Source: Pelistega suis (GTDB lineage: Bacteria; Pseudomonadota; Gammaproteobacteria; Burkholderiales; Burkholderiaceae_B). From it: a stretch of DNA of 64,000 nucleotides. The stretch's first letter is position 1; every line of letters starts with the position of its first letter. Shown in pieces: positions 1 to 8,806 of this stretch. The notes beneath the pieces were generated by a model. That model ran no database searches and had not been told where the DNA came from. It was given only the letters and a program-made list of their open reading frames with translations. Made by a program: the position numbers and the translations under genes. The DNA is taken from positions 62,001 to 126,000 of the forward strand of contig NZ_JABGBN010000006.1 of NCBI RefSeq assembly GCF_013133795.1, read 5' to 3'.

Positions 1-80
1 GAAATAGAAAAAAGCTTCTTTTCCACCCAATGACGGATATGCGTGACCTTTTCTTTGGTATAGCGTTGTTCGGTTGTCAT
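1..80 (-). CDS. fpr: Ferredoxin--NADP reductase, N-terminal fragment
   Basis: Only the first 26 codons are inside the window; the gene runs off the left edge. The N-terminus contains a V-T-H-I-R-H-W then L-F-S-I pattern, the usual opening of bacterial ferredoxin/flavodoxin-NADP reductases (the first FAD-binding beta strands). It starts one base after the stop of fdxA on the same strand, so the two are almost certainly co-transcribed, pairing a reductase with its electron carrier. The identification rests on a short stretch plus this context. Confidence 0.6.
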   Translation of the reverse strand, partial: MTTEQRYTKEKVTHIRHWVEKKLFSI

Positions 81-81
81 C

Positions 82-408
82 TTAAGGTTTTTCTAAGTAT
101 TGCAGTTTGTCTGGAACATTGTTCCATTGGTCAGCATCAGCAAGTGGTTTTTTCGAGCGACTGATCGGGCCAAAAACAGGGGTCAGCTCAGCATTAATCT
201 CAATAAATTTCATTTGATCTGCGGGTACATCTTCTTCGGCAAAGATTGCATTAGCAGGACACTCTGGGATACAGACGCCACAGTCAATACATTCATCTGG
301 GTCAATAACAAGAAAGTTAGGGCCTTCTTTAAAACAGTCCACAGGACAGACATCAACACAGTCAGTATATTTGCATTTAATACAGTTTTCAGTTACGACA
401 TGAGTCAT
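82..408 (-). CDS. fdxA: Seven-iron ferredoxin FdxA (3Fe-4S + 4Fe-4S)
   Basis: Small soluble electron carrier of 108 residues, the normal size for the 7Fe ferredoxins of proteobacteria. The cysteine pattern is visible: Cys9, Cys17 and Cys50 fit the 3Fe-4S ligands, and Cys21, Cys40, Cys43 and Cys46 the 4Fe-4S ligands; Cys12 and Cys25 are extra. The C-terminal half is the acidic extension typical of this class. It lies head to tail with the reductase fragment that follows it, so the pair likely forms an NADPH-ferredoxin module. It is divergent from pncB, with a 112 bp gap that must hold both promoters. Confidence 0.95.
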   Translation of the reverse strand: MTHVVTENCIKCKYTDCVDVCPVDCFKEGPNFLVIDPDECIDCGVCIPECPANAIFAEEDVPADQMKFIEINAELTPVFGPISRSKKPLADADQWNNVPDKLQYLEKP

Positions 409-520
409 TTTGTGATTCCAGTTTTACATTAAACATGCGTAATTTTAACTAATCTTTGTCAATAAAGTGCTTAAAACCCTAAAGCTGTGATAAGGTTATG
501 AAAAATAAGCAGGGACAAGT

Positions 521-1696
521 ATGATTATTCATTCACTTTTAGATACCGATTTATACAAATTCAGTATGATGCAAGTGGTGTTGCATCAATTTCCAAGTGC
601 TCAAGTAGAGTATTTATTCAAATGTCGTTCAAAGGGTGTTAATTTGCGCCCCTATATTGATGAAATTCGAGAGGAGATTCATCAATTATGCCAGCTAAAA
701 TTCCGTGAGGATGAGTTGGAATACTTGGGTAATTTACGGTTTATCAAAGGTGATTTTATTGAGTTTTTAGGGCTTTTTCATTTACCAGAAAAGAGTATTG
801 TTATTACTGAGGGTGAAGAAGAGGGTGAAATCAGTATCGAAGTAAAAGGCTCGTGGCTGCATACGATTCTTTTTGAAATTCCTGTTCTTGCTATTGTTAA
901 TGAAGTCTATTTCCGTAATATGCATAAAGATTTAGACTTGACAGAAGGGCGCCACCGATTACAAGAAAAAATTAATTTGGTTTTAGGAGCGACAGATATC
1001 CCCTCGTTTAAATTTGCAGATTATGGTACGCGCCGTCGGTTTTCTAAAGTCTGGCATGCAGAGGTTGTTAAGACCTTGGTAGAGCAATTGCCAAAGCATT
1101 TCGTTGGAACCAGTAATGTTCTATTGGCTAAAGAGCTGAAGACAACTCCTTTGGGGACGATGGCACATGAGTATTTACAAGCGTGTCAGGCCTTGGGGCC
1201 ACGCCTACGTGACTCGCAAGTGTTTGCGTTTGAAAAATGGGCACAAGAATATCGCGGTGACTTAGGTATTGCCTTATCTGATGTCTATGGGCTTAATGCC
1301 TTCTTGCGAGATTTTGATATGTTTTTCTGCAAGTTATTTGATGGGGCTCGTCATGACTCAGGTGATCCTTTTGATTGGGGAGAGCGTTTATTGCGTCATT
1401 ACGAGACCAATCGTGTTGATCCACGCATGAAAACTTTAGTATTTTCTGATGGATTAAATTTCAATTTAGCCTTAGATATTGCTAGACGTTTTGATGGTCG
1501 TTGTAAGACTTCCTTTGGTATTGGTACGAATTTGACTAATGATGTGGGTGTACCTGCTTTACAAATTGTCATGAAAATGGTACGTTGTAACGGACAACCC
1601 GTGGCTAAGGTATCTGATGAACCAGGCAAGACCATGAGTGTGGATCCTGAATATCTCAGCTATTTACGACATGTCTTTGACTTACCCAAGGTTTAA
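521..1696 (+). CDS. pncB: Nicotinate phosphoribosyltransferase
   Basis: Cytoplasmic enzyme of NAD salvage: nicotinate + PRPP (+ ATP) to nicotinate mononucleotide. The protein is 391 residues, the family norm. It opens with the typical [11 protein letters not shown] segment. The G-T-M-A-H-E motif places the phosphorylated histidine near residue 216, and the PRPP/nicotinate pocket motif D-S-G-D-P and S-D-G-L-N follow in the C-terminal half. nadD, the next NAD-pathway gene seen here, lies far away at 41398-42003. Monocistronic or followed by the RidA gene 52 bp downstream. Confidence 0.96.
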   Translation: MIIHSLLDTDLYKFSMMQVVLHQFPSAQVEYLFKCRSKGVNLRPYIDEIREEIHQLCQLKFREDELEYLGNLRFIKGDFIEFLGLFHLPEKSIVITEGEEEGEISIEVKGSWLHTILFEIPVLAIVNEVYFRNMHKDLDLTEGRHRLQEKINLVLGATDIPSFKFADYGTRRRFSKVWHAEVVKTLVEQLPKHFVGTSNVLLAKELKTTPLGTMAHEYLQACQALGPRLRDSQVFAFEKWAQEYRGDLGIALSDVYGLNAFLRDFDMFFCKLFDGARHDSGDPFDWGERLLRHYETNRVDPRMKTLVFSDGLNFNLALDIARRFDGRCKTSFGIGTNLTNDVGVPALQIVMKMVRCNGQPVAKVSDEPGKTMSVDPEYLSYLRHVFDLPKV

Positions 1697-1748
1697 GATA
1701 GTCGGTGTTGGTTTTTAGTAAAAATATAGATGTATAGAAGGAATATAT

Positions 1749-2102
1749 ATGAGCGATATTAAACGTGTTAATGTTGGTGCCCGTCTTTCAGATGTAGCCG
1801 TATTTAATGGTGTGGCTTACTTAGCAGGTCAAGTGCCTGATGATCCCACATTGGATATGGAAGGTCAAACAGCCCAAGTATTAGCGACGATTGATAAATT
1901 ATTAGCTGAGGTGGGTTCTAGCAAAGAGCGCATTCTAATGGCGCAAATTTTTGTGACAAATATGGCAGAGTTTCCACAAATGAATAAGGCGTGGGACGCT
2001 TGGGTATCTAAAACTAATGCGCCACCACGTGCGACAGTAGAAGCTCGTTTGGCCAATCCAAACTACAAAGTAGAAATCGTTGTGACGGCTGCTCTTGCTT
2101 AA
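1749..2102 (+). CDS. RidA/YjgF/Rid family protein
   Basis: A 117-residue member of the YjgF/YER057c/UK114 family, small homotrimeric proteins that hydrolyse reactive enamine/imine intermediates of PLP enzymes or are of unknown role. Visible hallmarks are an early Y-L-A-G-Q-V strand, the F-V-T-N-M-A segment, and the C-terminal P-P-R-A-T-V-E-A-R-L-A motif carrying the conserved arginine of active Rid proteins. The start has an AAGGA-type ribosome site about 7 bases upstream. It is followed by a strong terminator at 2124-2154. Which Rid subfamily it belongs to cannot be settled by eye. Confidence 0.92.
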   Translation: MSDIKRVNVGARLSDVAVFNGVAYLAGQVPDDPTLDMEGQTAQVLATIDKLLAEVGSSKERILMAQIFVTNMAEFPQMNKAWDAWVSKTNAPPRATVEARLANPNYKVEIVVTAALA

Positions 2103-2123
2103 TGACAGGACGATAACGATGAC

Positions 2124-2154
2124 AAAGCTGCCATTATGAATGGCAGCTTTTTTT
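2124..2154 (+). terminator. Rho-independent terminator after the RidA gene
   Basis: A 12-bp perfect stem (2124-2135 with 2139-2150), a 3-base loop and a run of T directly after it. It closes the pncB-ridA transcription unit. Confidence 0.9.
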
Positions 2155-2169
2155 ATTGGTTTTTTGCCA

Positions 2170-2247
2170 ACGTTCATTTATTAGCGTTGAACGTATGTTA
2201 AGGCATATTAGTAAAATTGCTGATTGTATCAAGTCTTATATAAGACT
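2170..2247 (+). promoter_or_regulatory. acnD promoter region with two dyads
   Basis: Two operator-like dyads lie upstream of acnD. The first is ACGTTCA (2170-2176) facing TGAACGT (2188-2194). The second is a perfect 16-bp palindrome AGTCTTATATAAGACT at 2232-2247, of the kind bound by dimeric regulators such as the GntR family. The second overlaps a TATA-like -10 segment, which would suit repression. No regulator gene sits nearby; the identity of the binder is open. Confidence 0.5.
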
Positions 2248-2296
2248 AGAATAGTATAAATTGTTATTCCTTTTATTTTATTGGACGACCATCATC

Positions 2297-4894
2297 ATGA
2301 ATACTCAGTTTCGTAAACCACTACCGGGGACTAATCTTCACTTTTATGATGCACGAGCAGCAGTCAATGCATTGCAAGAGGGAGCATGGGAAAAACTACC
2401 TTATACGTCTAAAATTCATGCAGAGAACTTAGTGAATCGAGCGAATAATGTTGATGCTGAAACATTAAATAGCTGGTTGTTGCAGCTGATTCATCGTAAA
2501 CAAGAGATTGATTTTCCTTGGTTTCCAGCCCGTGTGGTTTGTCATGATATTTTAGGTCAAACAGCCTTAGTCGATTTGGCAGGTTTGCGTGATGCCATTG
2601 CCGAAAAGGGTGGAGATCCGTCTAAGGTTAATCCTGTTGTGCAAACGCAATTGATTGTGGATCACTCTTTGGCTGTAGAGTGTGGTGGTTATGACCCCGA
2701 TGCTTTCCGTAAAAATCGTGAAATTGAAGACCGTCGTAATGAAGACCGTTTCCATTTTATTAATTGGACCAAGACCGCTTTTGAGAATGTCGATGTGATT
2801 CCTGCGGGTAACGGTATTATGCACCAGATTAATTTGGAAAAAATGTCGCCTGTTATTCAGGTACGTGATGGTGTAGCATTCCCAGATACCTGTGTGGGTA
2901 CAGATAGCCACACCCCTCATGTGGATGCTTTAGGGGTGATTTCTGTGGGTGTTGGTGGTCTAGAGGCTGAGACGGTGATGCTAGGACGTGCATCCATGAT
3001 GCGTTTACCAGATATTGTGGGTGTTGAGCTGACGGGCAAGCGTCAACCGGGTATTACAGCAACAGATATTGTCTTGGCATTGACAGAATTCTTGCGTAAA
3101 GAGCGTGTGGTGGGTGCATATGTGGAGTTTTTTGGTGAAGGGGCATCTAGCTTAAGTATTGGTGATCGAGCCACGATTTCTAATATGACCCCTGAGTATG
3201 GTGCGACAGCGGCGATGTTCTACATTGACCAGCAAACTATCGATTACCTCAAGCTGACGGGTCGTGATCCAGAGCAAGTTGATTTGGTGGAGAAATATGC
3301 GAAGCATACGGGTCTATGGGCTGACGGTATGCGTGACGCACAATATGAGCGTGTGTTGAAGTTTGACTTATCGACAGTTGGTCGTAATATGGCGGGCCCT
3401 TCAAATCCGCATGCACGTTTTTCAACAACTGATTTAGCGGCAAAAGGTCTAGCGAAACCTTTTGAGATTCCTGCCAATGGTGATATGCCTGATGGTGCGG
3501 TGATTATTGCTGCGATTACGAGTTGTACCAATACGTCAAACCCACGTAATGTAGTGGCAGCTGCTTTATTAGCGCGTAATGCTAATAAATATGGGCTATC
3601 ACGTAAGCCTTGGGTAAAGACTTCTTTTGCACCTGGCTCTAAAGTCGCCGAAGTCTATCTTAAAGAGGCTGGTTTATTACCAGAGTTAGAGCAGTTGGGT
3701 TTTGGTATCGTGGCATTTGCATGCACAACTTGTAATGGGATGAGTGGTGCACTAGATTCTGAGTTGCAACAAGAAATCATTAATCGTGATTTATACACGA
3801 CGGCCGTTTTATCGGGGAATCGTAACTTTGATGGTCGTATTCACCCATATGCGAAACAAGCTTTCCTTGCTTCTCCTCCTTTGGTGGTGGCGTATGCGAT
3901 TGCAGGCTCTATTCGTTTTGATATTGAAAATGATGTTTTAGGGGTATATGAAGGCAAAGAAATCCGCCTCAAAGACATCTGGCCAACAGATGAAGAAATT
4001 GATGCGATTGTTAATGAATTCGTTAAACCAGAGCAATTCCGCGGTGTCTATATCCCTATGTTTGCGACAGGTGAAGCAGAAAAAGCGAGTAGTCCATTGT
4101 ATGATTGGCGTCCAATGTCGACGTATATTCGTCGCCCACCTTATTGGGAGGGTGCATTGGCAGGGGAGCGTACGCTCAAAGGTATGCGTCCATTGGCTAT
4201 CCTACCGGACAATATTACGACTGACCATTTATCACCGTCTAATGCTATTTTGCCAAATAGTGCGGCGGGTGAGTATCTTGCCAAGATGGGTCTACCAGAA
4301 GAAGACTTTAACTCTTATGCGACACACCGAGGTGATCACTTAACAGCACAACGTGCGACATTTGCTAATCCTAAACTCTTTAACGAGATGGTGCTTAATG
4401 ACGATGGTACAGTGAAGCAAGGTTCGCTTGCTCGTATTGAACCAGAAGGTAAGGTTACCCGTATGTGGGAGGCGATTGAAACCTATATGGAACGTAAGCA
4501 ACCATTGATTATCGTTGCAGGTGCTGACTATGGTCAGGGTTCTAGCCGTGACTGGGCTGCTAAGGGTGTTCGTCTAGCCGGTGTAGAAGCGATTGTAGCA
4601 GAAGGTTTTGAGCGTATTCACCGTACTAATCTTATTGGTATGGGTGTATTGCCACTACAGTTCAAAGAAGGGGTGAATCGTAAGACCTTGGCATTAGATG
4701 GCACAGAAACCTATGATGTGATTGGTGAACGTAAACCACGAACCGACTTAACTTTGGTCATTCATCGTAAAAACGGTGAAACGGTAGAAGTTCCTGTGAC
4801 TTGTCGCCTAGATACCGCTGAAGAGGTGAGTATCTATGAGGCGGGTGGCGTGTTACAACGCTTTGCACAAGACTTCTTAGAAGGTAACGCATAA
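2297..4894 (+). CDS. acnD: Fe/S-dependent 2-methylisocitrate dehydratase AcnD
   Basis: Aconitase-superfamily hydro-lyase of the 2-methylcitrate cycle: 2-methylcitrate to 2-methyl-cis-aconitate. I place the start at 2297 (865 residues), where the protein opens M-N-T-Q-F-R-K-P-L-P-G-T as AcnD relatives do; an in-frame ATG at 2261 would add 12 hydrophobic residues. The 4Fe-4S ligands are visible: S-C-T-N-T-S (Cys410) and A-C-T-T-C-N-G (Cys476, Cys479), the same 66- and 3-residue spacing as aconitase A. The swivel domain with G-Q-G-S-S-R-D-W-A follows near residue 750. prpF lies downstream, but prpB and prpC are not in this window. AcnD can also act on citrate, so a general aconitase role is possible. 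Confidence 0.95.
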   Translation: MNTQFRKPLPGTNLHFYDARAAVNALQEGAWEKLPYTSKIHAENLVNRANNVDAETLNSWLLQLIHRKQEIDFPWFPARVVCHDILGQTALVDLAGLRDAIAEKGGDPSKVNPVVQTQLIVDHSLAVECGGYDPDAFRKNREIEDRRNEDRFHFINWTKTAFENVDVIPAGNGIMHQINLEKMSPVIQVRDGVAFPDTCVGTDSHTPHVDALGVISVGVGGLEAETVMLGRASMMRLPDIVGVELTGKRQPGITATDIVLALTEFLRKERVVGAYVEFFGEGASSLSIGDRATISNMTPEYGATAAMFYIDQQTIDYLKLTGRDPEQVDLVEKYAKHTGLWADGMRDAQYERVLKFDLSTVGRNMAGPSNPHARFSTTDLAAKGLAKPFEIPANGDMPDGAVIIAAITSCTNTSNPRNVVAAALLARNANKYGLSRKPWVKTSFAPGSKVAEVYLKEAGLLPELEQLGFGIVAFACTTCNGMSGALDSELQQEIINRDLYTTAVLSGNRNFDGRIHPYAKQAFLASPPLVVAYAIAGSIRFDIENDVLGVYEGKEIRLKDIWPTDEEIDAIVNEFVKPEQFRGVYIPMFATGEAEKASSPLYDWRPMSTYIRRPPYWEGALAGERTLKGMRPLAILPDNITTDHLSPSNAILPNSAAGEYLAKMGLPEEDFNSYATHRGDHLTAQRATFANPKLFNEMVLNDDGTVKQGSLARIEPEGKVTRMWEAIETYMERKQPLIIVAGADYGQGSSRDWAAKGVRLAGVEAIVAEGFERIHRTNLIGMGVLPLQFKEGVNRKTLALDGTETYDVIGERKPRTDLTLVIHRKNGETVEVPVTCRLDTAEEVSIYEAGGVLQRFAQDFLEGNA

Positions 4895-4908
4895 CGAGAA
4901 GTAGAAAG

Positions 4909-4939
4909 GCCTGCTTATCTTAATGAGCGGGCTTTTTTT
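4909..4939 (+). terminator. Terminator after acnD
   Basis: Stem 4909-4917 with 4924-4932 (two G.T pairs), a 6-base loop, then seven T. It separates acnD from prpF, which therefore probably also has its own promoter. Confidence 0.8.
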
Positions 4940-4957
4940 ATACATAGATTTTGATGA

Positions 4958-4999
4958 GCTATGGTCATAGCATGCATATTTTGAGACTGCTATGCATAG
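4958..4999. promoter_or_regulatory. Paired CTATG/CATAG palindromes upstream of prpF
   Basis: Two short dyads built from the same half sites lie between the acnD terminator and prpF: GCTATGGTCATAGC at 4958-4971 and CTATGCATAG at 4990-4999. Their repetition suggests binding sites for one regulator, but no matching family is recognised. Confidence 0.35.
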
Positions 5000-5023
5000 T
5001 GGATGAGATAAAAGGAGTCAAAG

Positions 5024-6217
5024 ATGGTTTTTAGTGCACAAATTAAAATTCCTGCGACTTATTATCGTGGTGGTACGTCTAAAGGTGTATTTTTTAATCT
5101 CACGGATTTGCCAGAGGCTGCGCAGGTTCCGGGAGTCGTTCGCGATAATATTTTACTGCGTGTCTTAGGTAGCCCAGACCCTTATGGAAAACAAATTGAT
5201 GGGTTAGGTAATGCATCCTCTTCGACGAGTAAGGCTGTGATTTTAAGTCGGTCAACACAAGCAGGTCATGATGTGGATTATTTGTTTGGTCAGGTATCGA
5301 TTGATAAGCCTTTTGTAGATTGGTCAGGTAACTGTGGTAATTTAACAGCTGCAGTGGGTGCTTTTGCAATTAAAGCAGGGTTGATTGATGCTGCAAAAAT
5401 ACCTCAGAATGGACATTGCACGGTGACGATTTGGCAAGCGAATATTCAAAAGACAATCGTCGCGCATATCCCTATTACCAATGGAGAGGTGCAGGAAACG
5501 GGTGATTTTGAATTAGATGGTGTGACATTCCCAGCGGCAGAAGTACAGTTAGAGTTTCTTGATCCTGCAGATGACGGAGAGGACGGTGGTTCAATGTTCC
5601 CAACGGGTAATATTGTGGATGAACTAGATGTTCCGGGTGTGGGTAAATTCCAAGCGACGATGATTAACGCCGGTATTCCAACGATTTTTGTGAATGCTGA
5701 GGCGGTTGGTTATACAGGGACTGAGTTGCAAGACGATATTAATAGTGATGCAAAAGCCTTAGCGATGTTTGAAACGATTCGTGCTTATGGTGCAGTTCGC
5801 ATGGGATTGATTAACGATATTAGCGAGGCAGCGACACGCCAACATACGCCAAAAGTTGCATTTATCGCACCTGCTAAAACGTATACGTCCTCTAGTGGTA
5901 AAGAAGTTAAAGCGGGTGATATTGATTTGGTGGTGCGCGCTTTATCGATGGGGAAATTGCATCATGCCATGATGGGGACGGCAGCGGTGGCAATCGGTAC
6001 AGCGGCGGCCATTCCGGGCACTTTGGTCAACCTTGCAGCAGGAGGTGGAGAGCGTGAGGCGGTGCGTTTTGGACATCCATCTGGTACATTACGTGTAGGT
6101 GCACAAGCAAGCCAAGAGAATGGTCAATGGGTCGTTAAGAAAGCCATCATGAGCCGTAGTGCACGGATTATTATGGATGGTTGGGTGTATGTGCCGGGGG
6201 GTGTGTTGACGGCATAG
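5024..6217 (+). CDS. prpF: AcnD-accessory protein PrpF (2-methylaconitate isomerase)
   Basis: A 397-residue protein of the PrpF family, which has the diaminopimelate-epimerase fold and isomerises trans-2-methylaconitate to the cis form, allowing AcnD to work in the methylcitrate cycle. The N-terminus P-A-T-Y-Y-R-G-G-T-S-K-G-V-F-F and the segment G-N-C-G-N-L carrying the conserved cysteine are characteristic. The length matches the family. An AAAGGAG ribosome site sits 6 bases before the ATG. A hairpin-element cluster starts immediately after the stop, and no ordinary terminator is visible there. Confidence 0.96.
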   Translation: MVFSAQIKIPATYYRGGTSKGVFFNLTDLPEAAQVPGVVRDNILLRVLGSPDPYGKQIDGLGNASSSTSKAVILSRSTQAGHDVDYLFGQVSIDKPFVDWSGNCGNLTAAVGAFAIKAGLIDAAKIPQNGHCTVTIWQANIQKTIVAHIPITNGEVQETGDFELDGVTFPAAEVQLEFLDPADDGEDGGSMFPTGNIVDELDVPGVGKFQATMINAGIPTIFVNAEAVGYTGTELQDDINSDAKALAMFETIRAYGAVRMGLINDISEAATRQHTPKVAFIAPAKTYTSSSGKEVKAGDIDLVVRALSMGKLHHAMMGTAAVAIGTAAAIPGTLVNLAAGGGEREAVRFGHPSGTLRVGAQASQENGQWVVKKAIMSRSARIIMDGWVYVPGGVLTA

Positions 6218-6258
6218 TATTTGTACACGATCTCATTGCAGACAGTTCACTCTGTATC

Positions 6259-6361
6259 GTCCTCACTACAGAACTTGTGTATTCGCTCGGACAGCAAAGT
6301 GCGTCGCTATCGCTCGCCGTTTGCAAACTCGCTCGGTACATCAAGTTCTCTCCGTGAGACT
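6259..6361 (-). repeat. GGAG hairpin element, type C (swapped outer stem)
   Basis: On the - strand: outer stem CTCAC/GTGAG plus one T.G pair, internal loop GGAG opposite GTA, inner stem AGAACTTGATGTA against TACACAAGTTCT, and the GCGAG-rich loop. Inner stem and loop match the type C copies at 12 kb, but the outer stem sequence differs from their CACCTAT/ATAGGTG. Confidence 0.8.
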
Positions 6362-6443
6362 GCAACTAGCTAGCACTGTCATCCAAGCCAGTCTACCGGA
6401 GAGTAAACTGCTTGTTAGCACGACAATGTTTACTTAAGCACTT

Positions 6444-6537
6444 AAAGGTTTGCGGAGACGTTTCGATGCACAAAGCGAGTTAGGCGAACGTAGTGAGGCT
6501 CTGTTCGAGCGACTGCGCGGAACGTGTAGCAAACTTT
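6444..6537 (+). repeat. GGAG hairpin element, type A
   Basis: Outer stem AAGGTTTGC/GCAAACTTT (one G.U pair), internal loop GGAG (6454-6457) opposite GTA (6526-6528), inner stem ACGTTTCG/CGGAACGT (one U.G pair), then a loop with AGCGAGTT and GAGCGACTG. All imperfect pairs are G.U when read on this strand. Confidence 0.85.
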
Positions 6538-6605
6538 GTTGACTATTTTGTGCTATTCTTAAACCCCTGTATCAAACCTTTCTTTTCACCTATCACATAG
6601 TGTCA

Positions 6606-7325
6606 ATGACCTCACGAACGTATTTCTTTCAGGGGATTAAAGATACCATCCCTACCATGTTGGGGTATTTTCCTGCATCCTTAGCCTTTGGACTTACAGG
6701 CACAAGTATTGGTTTAAGTCCTATGGAGCTTTTTGCTATCTCTTTCTTTGTCTATGCAGGAAGTGCTCAGTTTTTTATTTTGGCCTCTCTACAACTGGGT
6801 ATGCCAATTTTGAGTGTGGTATTTCTTGTTTTTATGCTTAATCTTCGTCATCTGTTATATGGCCCTATTATTGAACCATATCTACCTGAGGGATTAAAAA
6901 AGCGTTTGGCAAAAGCCTTTTTACTAACTGATGAGGTATTTGCTATTTGTTATTTAAAACTTAAAACAATTCCTGCGGAAGGTAAAACACCTTGGTATTT
7001 TGCTGTAGGTTTATTTGCTTGGTGGTCTTGGCTATTAGGAACGTTAGTTGGGATTTTTGCTGGGGAGTATATTTTTAAAAGCTATCCTTTATTAGCACAG
7101 ACGATGGGTTTTGCATTGACAGCCTTGTTTGTAGGGGTGACTTTTTTAGTTGTTCAATCATCGATGTTATTAGCGCTAGGTATTGGTGGTTTAGTGAGTT
7201 TATTCTTTGCTTATATCGGGTGGTCGAGTGTGGCGATGTTAGCAGGAGCAGCAGTCGCCTGTTTAGTCTATCAACCTCCTCAACAGACAAGTACATTGAT
7301 AAAAGAAGGGGATAGTCATGCTTAG
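6606..7325 (+). CDS. azlC: AzlC family branched-chain amino acid exporter, large subunit
   Basis: Inner-membrane protein of about 239 residues with roughly seven hydrophobic segments, the larger partner of the two-component AzlCD (LIV-E) exporter family. The family features F-A-S/P-A-S-L-A-F-G, the Y-A-G-S-A-Q-F segment and the N-L-R-H-L-L-Y-G motif are all visible. A GTG at 6600 is two codons upstream of the ATG chosen here; neither has a clear ribosome site. Its stop overlaps the start of azlD by 8 bases, so the two are translationally coupled. Substrate is inferred from the family only. Confidence 0.9.
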   Translation: MTSRTYFFQGIKDTIPTMLGYFPASLAFGLTGTSIGLSPMELFAISFFVYAGSAQFFILASLQLGMPILSVVFLVFMLNLRHLLYGPIIEPYLPEGLKKRLAKAFLLTDEVFAICYLKLKTIPAEGKTPWYFAVGLFAWWSWLLGTLVGIFAGEYIFKSYPLLAQTMGFALTALFVGVTFLVVQSSMLLALGIGGLVSLFFAYIGWSSVAMLAGAAVACLVYQPPQQTSTLIKEGDSHA

Positions 7326-7659
7326 TCAATTTGAGTCGTGGCAACTGGCATTGGCGATTGTAGCGATGGCGGTATTGACATATAGTACACGTGCATTACC
7401 CTTTCTCTTAATGAAGAAAAGTAAATGGCTAGGGAGAATGGGGGCGGGAAAATTGGCCATTCTGGGCCCCGCTTTACTCGCCAGTACAACCGTGGTCATC
7501 CTCTATTCAGAGACGTTAAAAGCGTATAAAGAACAAGATTTACTTCCCTATATTCTCGCTGTAGTTAGTGTATTAATGGTACTAAAACTGAGCAAAAATA
7601 TAGGATTGGCCATGCTAGTTAGTCTGGTGGTGTATGGCGTTGGGTTGAGTTTTTTATAA
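7318..7659 (+). CDS. azlD: AzlD family branched-chain amino acid exporter, small subunit
   Basis: A 113-residue, four-helix membrane protein of the AzlD family, the small partner of AzlC. The segment T-Y-S-T-R-A-L-P-F near residue 25 is typical. It starts inside the last codons of azlC. Its 3' end overlaps the 3' end of the convergent thiG by 6 bases, so there is no room for a terminator between them. Confidence 0.9.
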   Translation: MLSQFESWQLALAIVAMAVLTYSTRALPFLLMKKSKWLGRMGAGKLAILGPALLASTTVVILYSETLKAYKEQDLLPYILAVVSVLMVLKLSKNIGLAMLVSLVVYGVGLSFL

Positions 7660-8460
7660 CAAAAATGGTCGTCCAGTGACTTGCGTACTAGGCACGGCCA
7701 TATCTTGCTGTGCCATAATTCCCGCTTCATAAGCAAGGCGACCGGATTGAATAGCAAGTTTAAAGGCTTCTGCCATGCGCACAGGGTCATGTGATTGTGC
7801 GACAGCGGAGTTGAGTAGGACTGCATCAAAACCTAATTCCATCGCCATCACCGCATCTTTTGGTGAGCCAATACCCGCATCCACCACTAAGAATGCCTCT
7901 GGTAAGCGTGCACGTAAAATGCGTAATGCAAAAGGATTGACAAGTCCTTGACCCGAACCGATAGGCGCTCCCCAAGGCATCAAAATACGGCAACCTGCAT
8001 CAAGTAGACGGTTACAAGTGACCAAATCATCTGTGCAGTAAGGAAAAACTTCAAAGCCCTCTTTAATCAGCTCTTTGGTCGCTGTAATTAACTCAATGGG
8101 ATCTGGCTGTAGAGTGTAGTCATCGCCAACAACTTCAAGCTTAATCCAGTGAGTGTCAAAAATCTCACGTGCCATATGGGCGAGAGTGATTGCTTCACGA
8201 GCTGTTTTACAGCCTGCTGTATTGGGTAAGAGATGTGCACCACTTTCTTTAAGCATTTGAAAAAAAGCGTTATCTACGCCATCGGTGGTACTTTTGCTTA
8301 GGCTGTTTTGTCCGGGAGCTAATTGACGCTTTAAGCCTACGGTAACGACTTGTGAACCAGATGCTTTGATAGCATCATGTAAGACTTTGGGTGATGGATA
8401 GGTAGCGGTACCTAAAAAGAAACGACTATCTAACGTCAAATCTGCAAGGGTATAGCTCAT
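7654..8460 (-). CDS. thiG: Thiazole synthase ThiG
   Basis: Cytoplasmic TIM-barrel enzyme that condenses 1-deoxyxylulose 5-phosphate, dehydroglycine and ThiS-thiocarboxylate sulfur into the thiazole phosphate of thiamin. At 268 residues it has normal length. The Schiff-base lysine is Lys107 in W-I-K-L-E-V, and the phosphate-binding segments G-A-P-I-G-S-G-Q-G and D-A-G-I-G-S-P are present. It is the last gene of thiO-thiS-thiG. Its C-terminal codons overlap azlD on the other strand. Confidence 0.97.
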   Translation of the reverse strand: MSYTLADLTLDSRFFLGTATYPSPKVLHDAIKASGSQVVTVGLKRQLAPGQNSLSKSTTDGVDNAFFQMLKESGAHLLPNTAGCKTAREAITLAHMAREIFDTHWIKLEVVGDDYTLQPDPIELITATKELIKEGFEVFPYCTDDLVTCNRLLDAGCRILMPWGAPIGSGQGLVNPFALRILRARLPEAFLVVDAGIGSPKDAVMAMELGFDAVLLNSAVAQSHDPVRMAEAFKLAIQSGRLAYEAGIMAQQDMAVPSTQVTGRPFLL

Positions 8461-8537
8461 AGTTTGCCTTTTTGTAAAGCGTCAGTAAAGTGGACTATTG
8501 ATAATGGATGTTAATGCATACCCAGAAGGTGACGCAT

Positions 8538-8768
8538 TTAACCTCCTGTAATAGGTGAGAAAGTCATGACCTGATCATTGTGCTTAAGTTCATATTTTTC
8601 ACGAGCTGAACGCGGGACAAAAATTTCATTGACCGCTGTGGCGATGCTTTTAGGGTCATCTTCCATCTGCATATCAAGTTGGATATTTTTAACTAAATCA
8701 GCGAGGTTTGTGTGAGCAGGAATCTCTTTCGCTTCCCCATTAATATAAACCGTAATAGCACTCATCAT
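8538..8768 (-). CDS. thiS: Sulfur carrier protein ThiS
   Basis: Ubiquitin-like sulfur carrier of 75-76 residues ending in the required Gly-Gly (P-I-T-G-G), where the thiocarboxylate forms and donates sulfur to ThiG. It begins with two consecutive ATG codons (8768 or 8765). The protein is slightly longer than the 65-70 residues common for ThiS because of a central insert. It sits between thiO and thiG in one operon. No ThiF is in the window. Confidence 0.93.
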   Translation of the reverse strand: MMSAITVYINGEAKEIPAHTNLADLVKNIQLDMQMEDDPKSIATAVNEIFVPRSAREKYELKHNDQVMTFSPITGG

Positions 8769-8806
8769 TTTCTCTCAGTTTGATTTTTGATGGCTCATTA
8801 TACCAA

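Larger units (their letters stand above)
6218..6560. repeat. Hairpin-element cluster 1 (prpF to azlC)
   Basis: The whole 382-bp gap between prpF and azlC is built from the GGAG-hairpin family. It contains a broken type B left half on + (6234-6253), a complete type C element on - (6259-6361), a left half of a type D-like element (about 6372-6410, GGAG at 6399-6402) and a complete type A element on + (6444-6537). No long coding sequence is credible here. This is the only one of the five clusters that does not separate convergent genes. Confidence 0.85.

Noticed and set aside
2261-2296. Longer AcnD start at 2261
   Set aside because: It adds a hydrophobic stretch not found at the AcnD N-terminus, and the family sequence begins at 2297.
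6218-6560. Type III toxin-antitoxin RNA repeats
   Set aside because: No toxin gene of that class is adjacent to any cluster, and the elements are inverted and mosaic rather than short tandem repeats.
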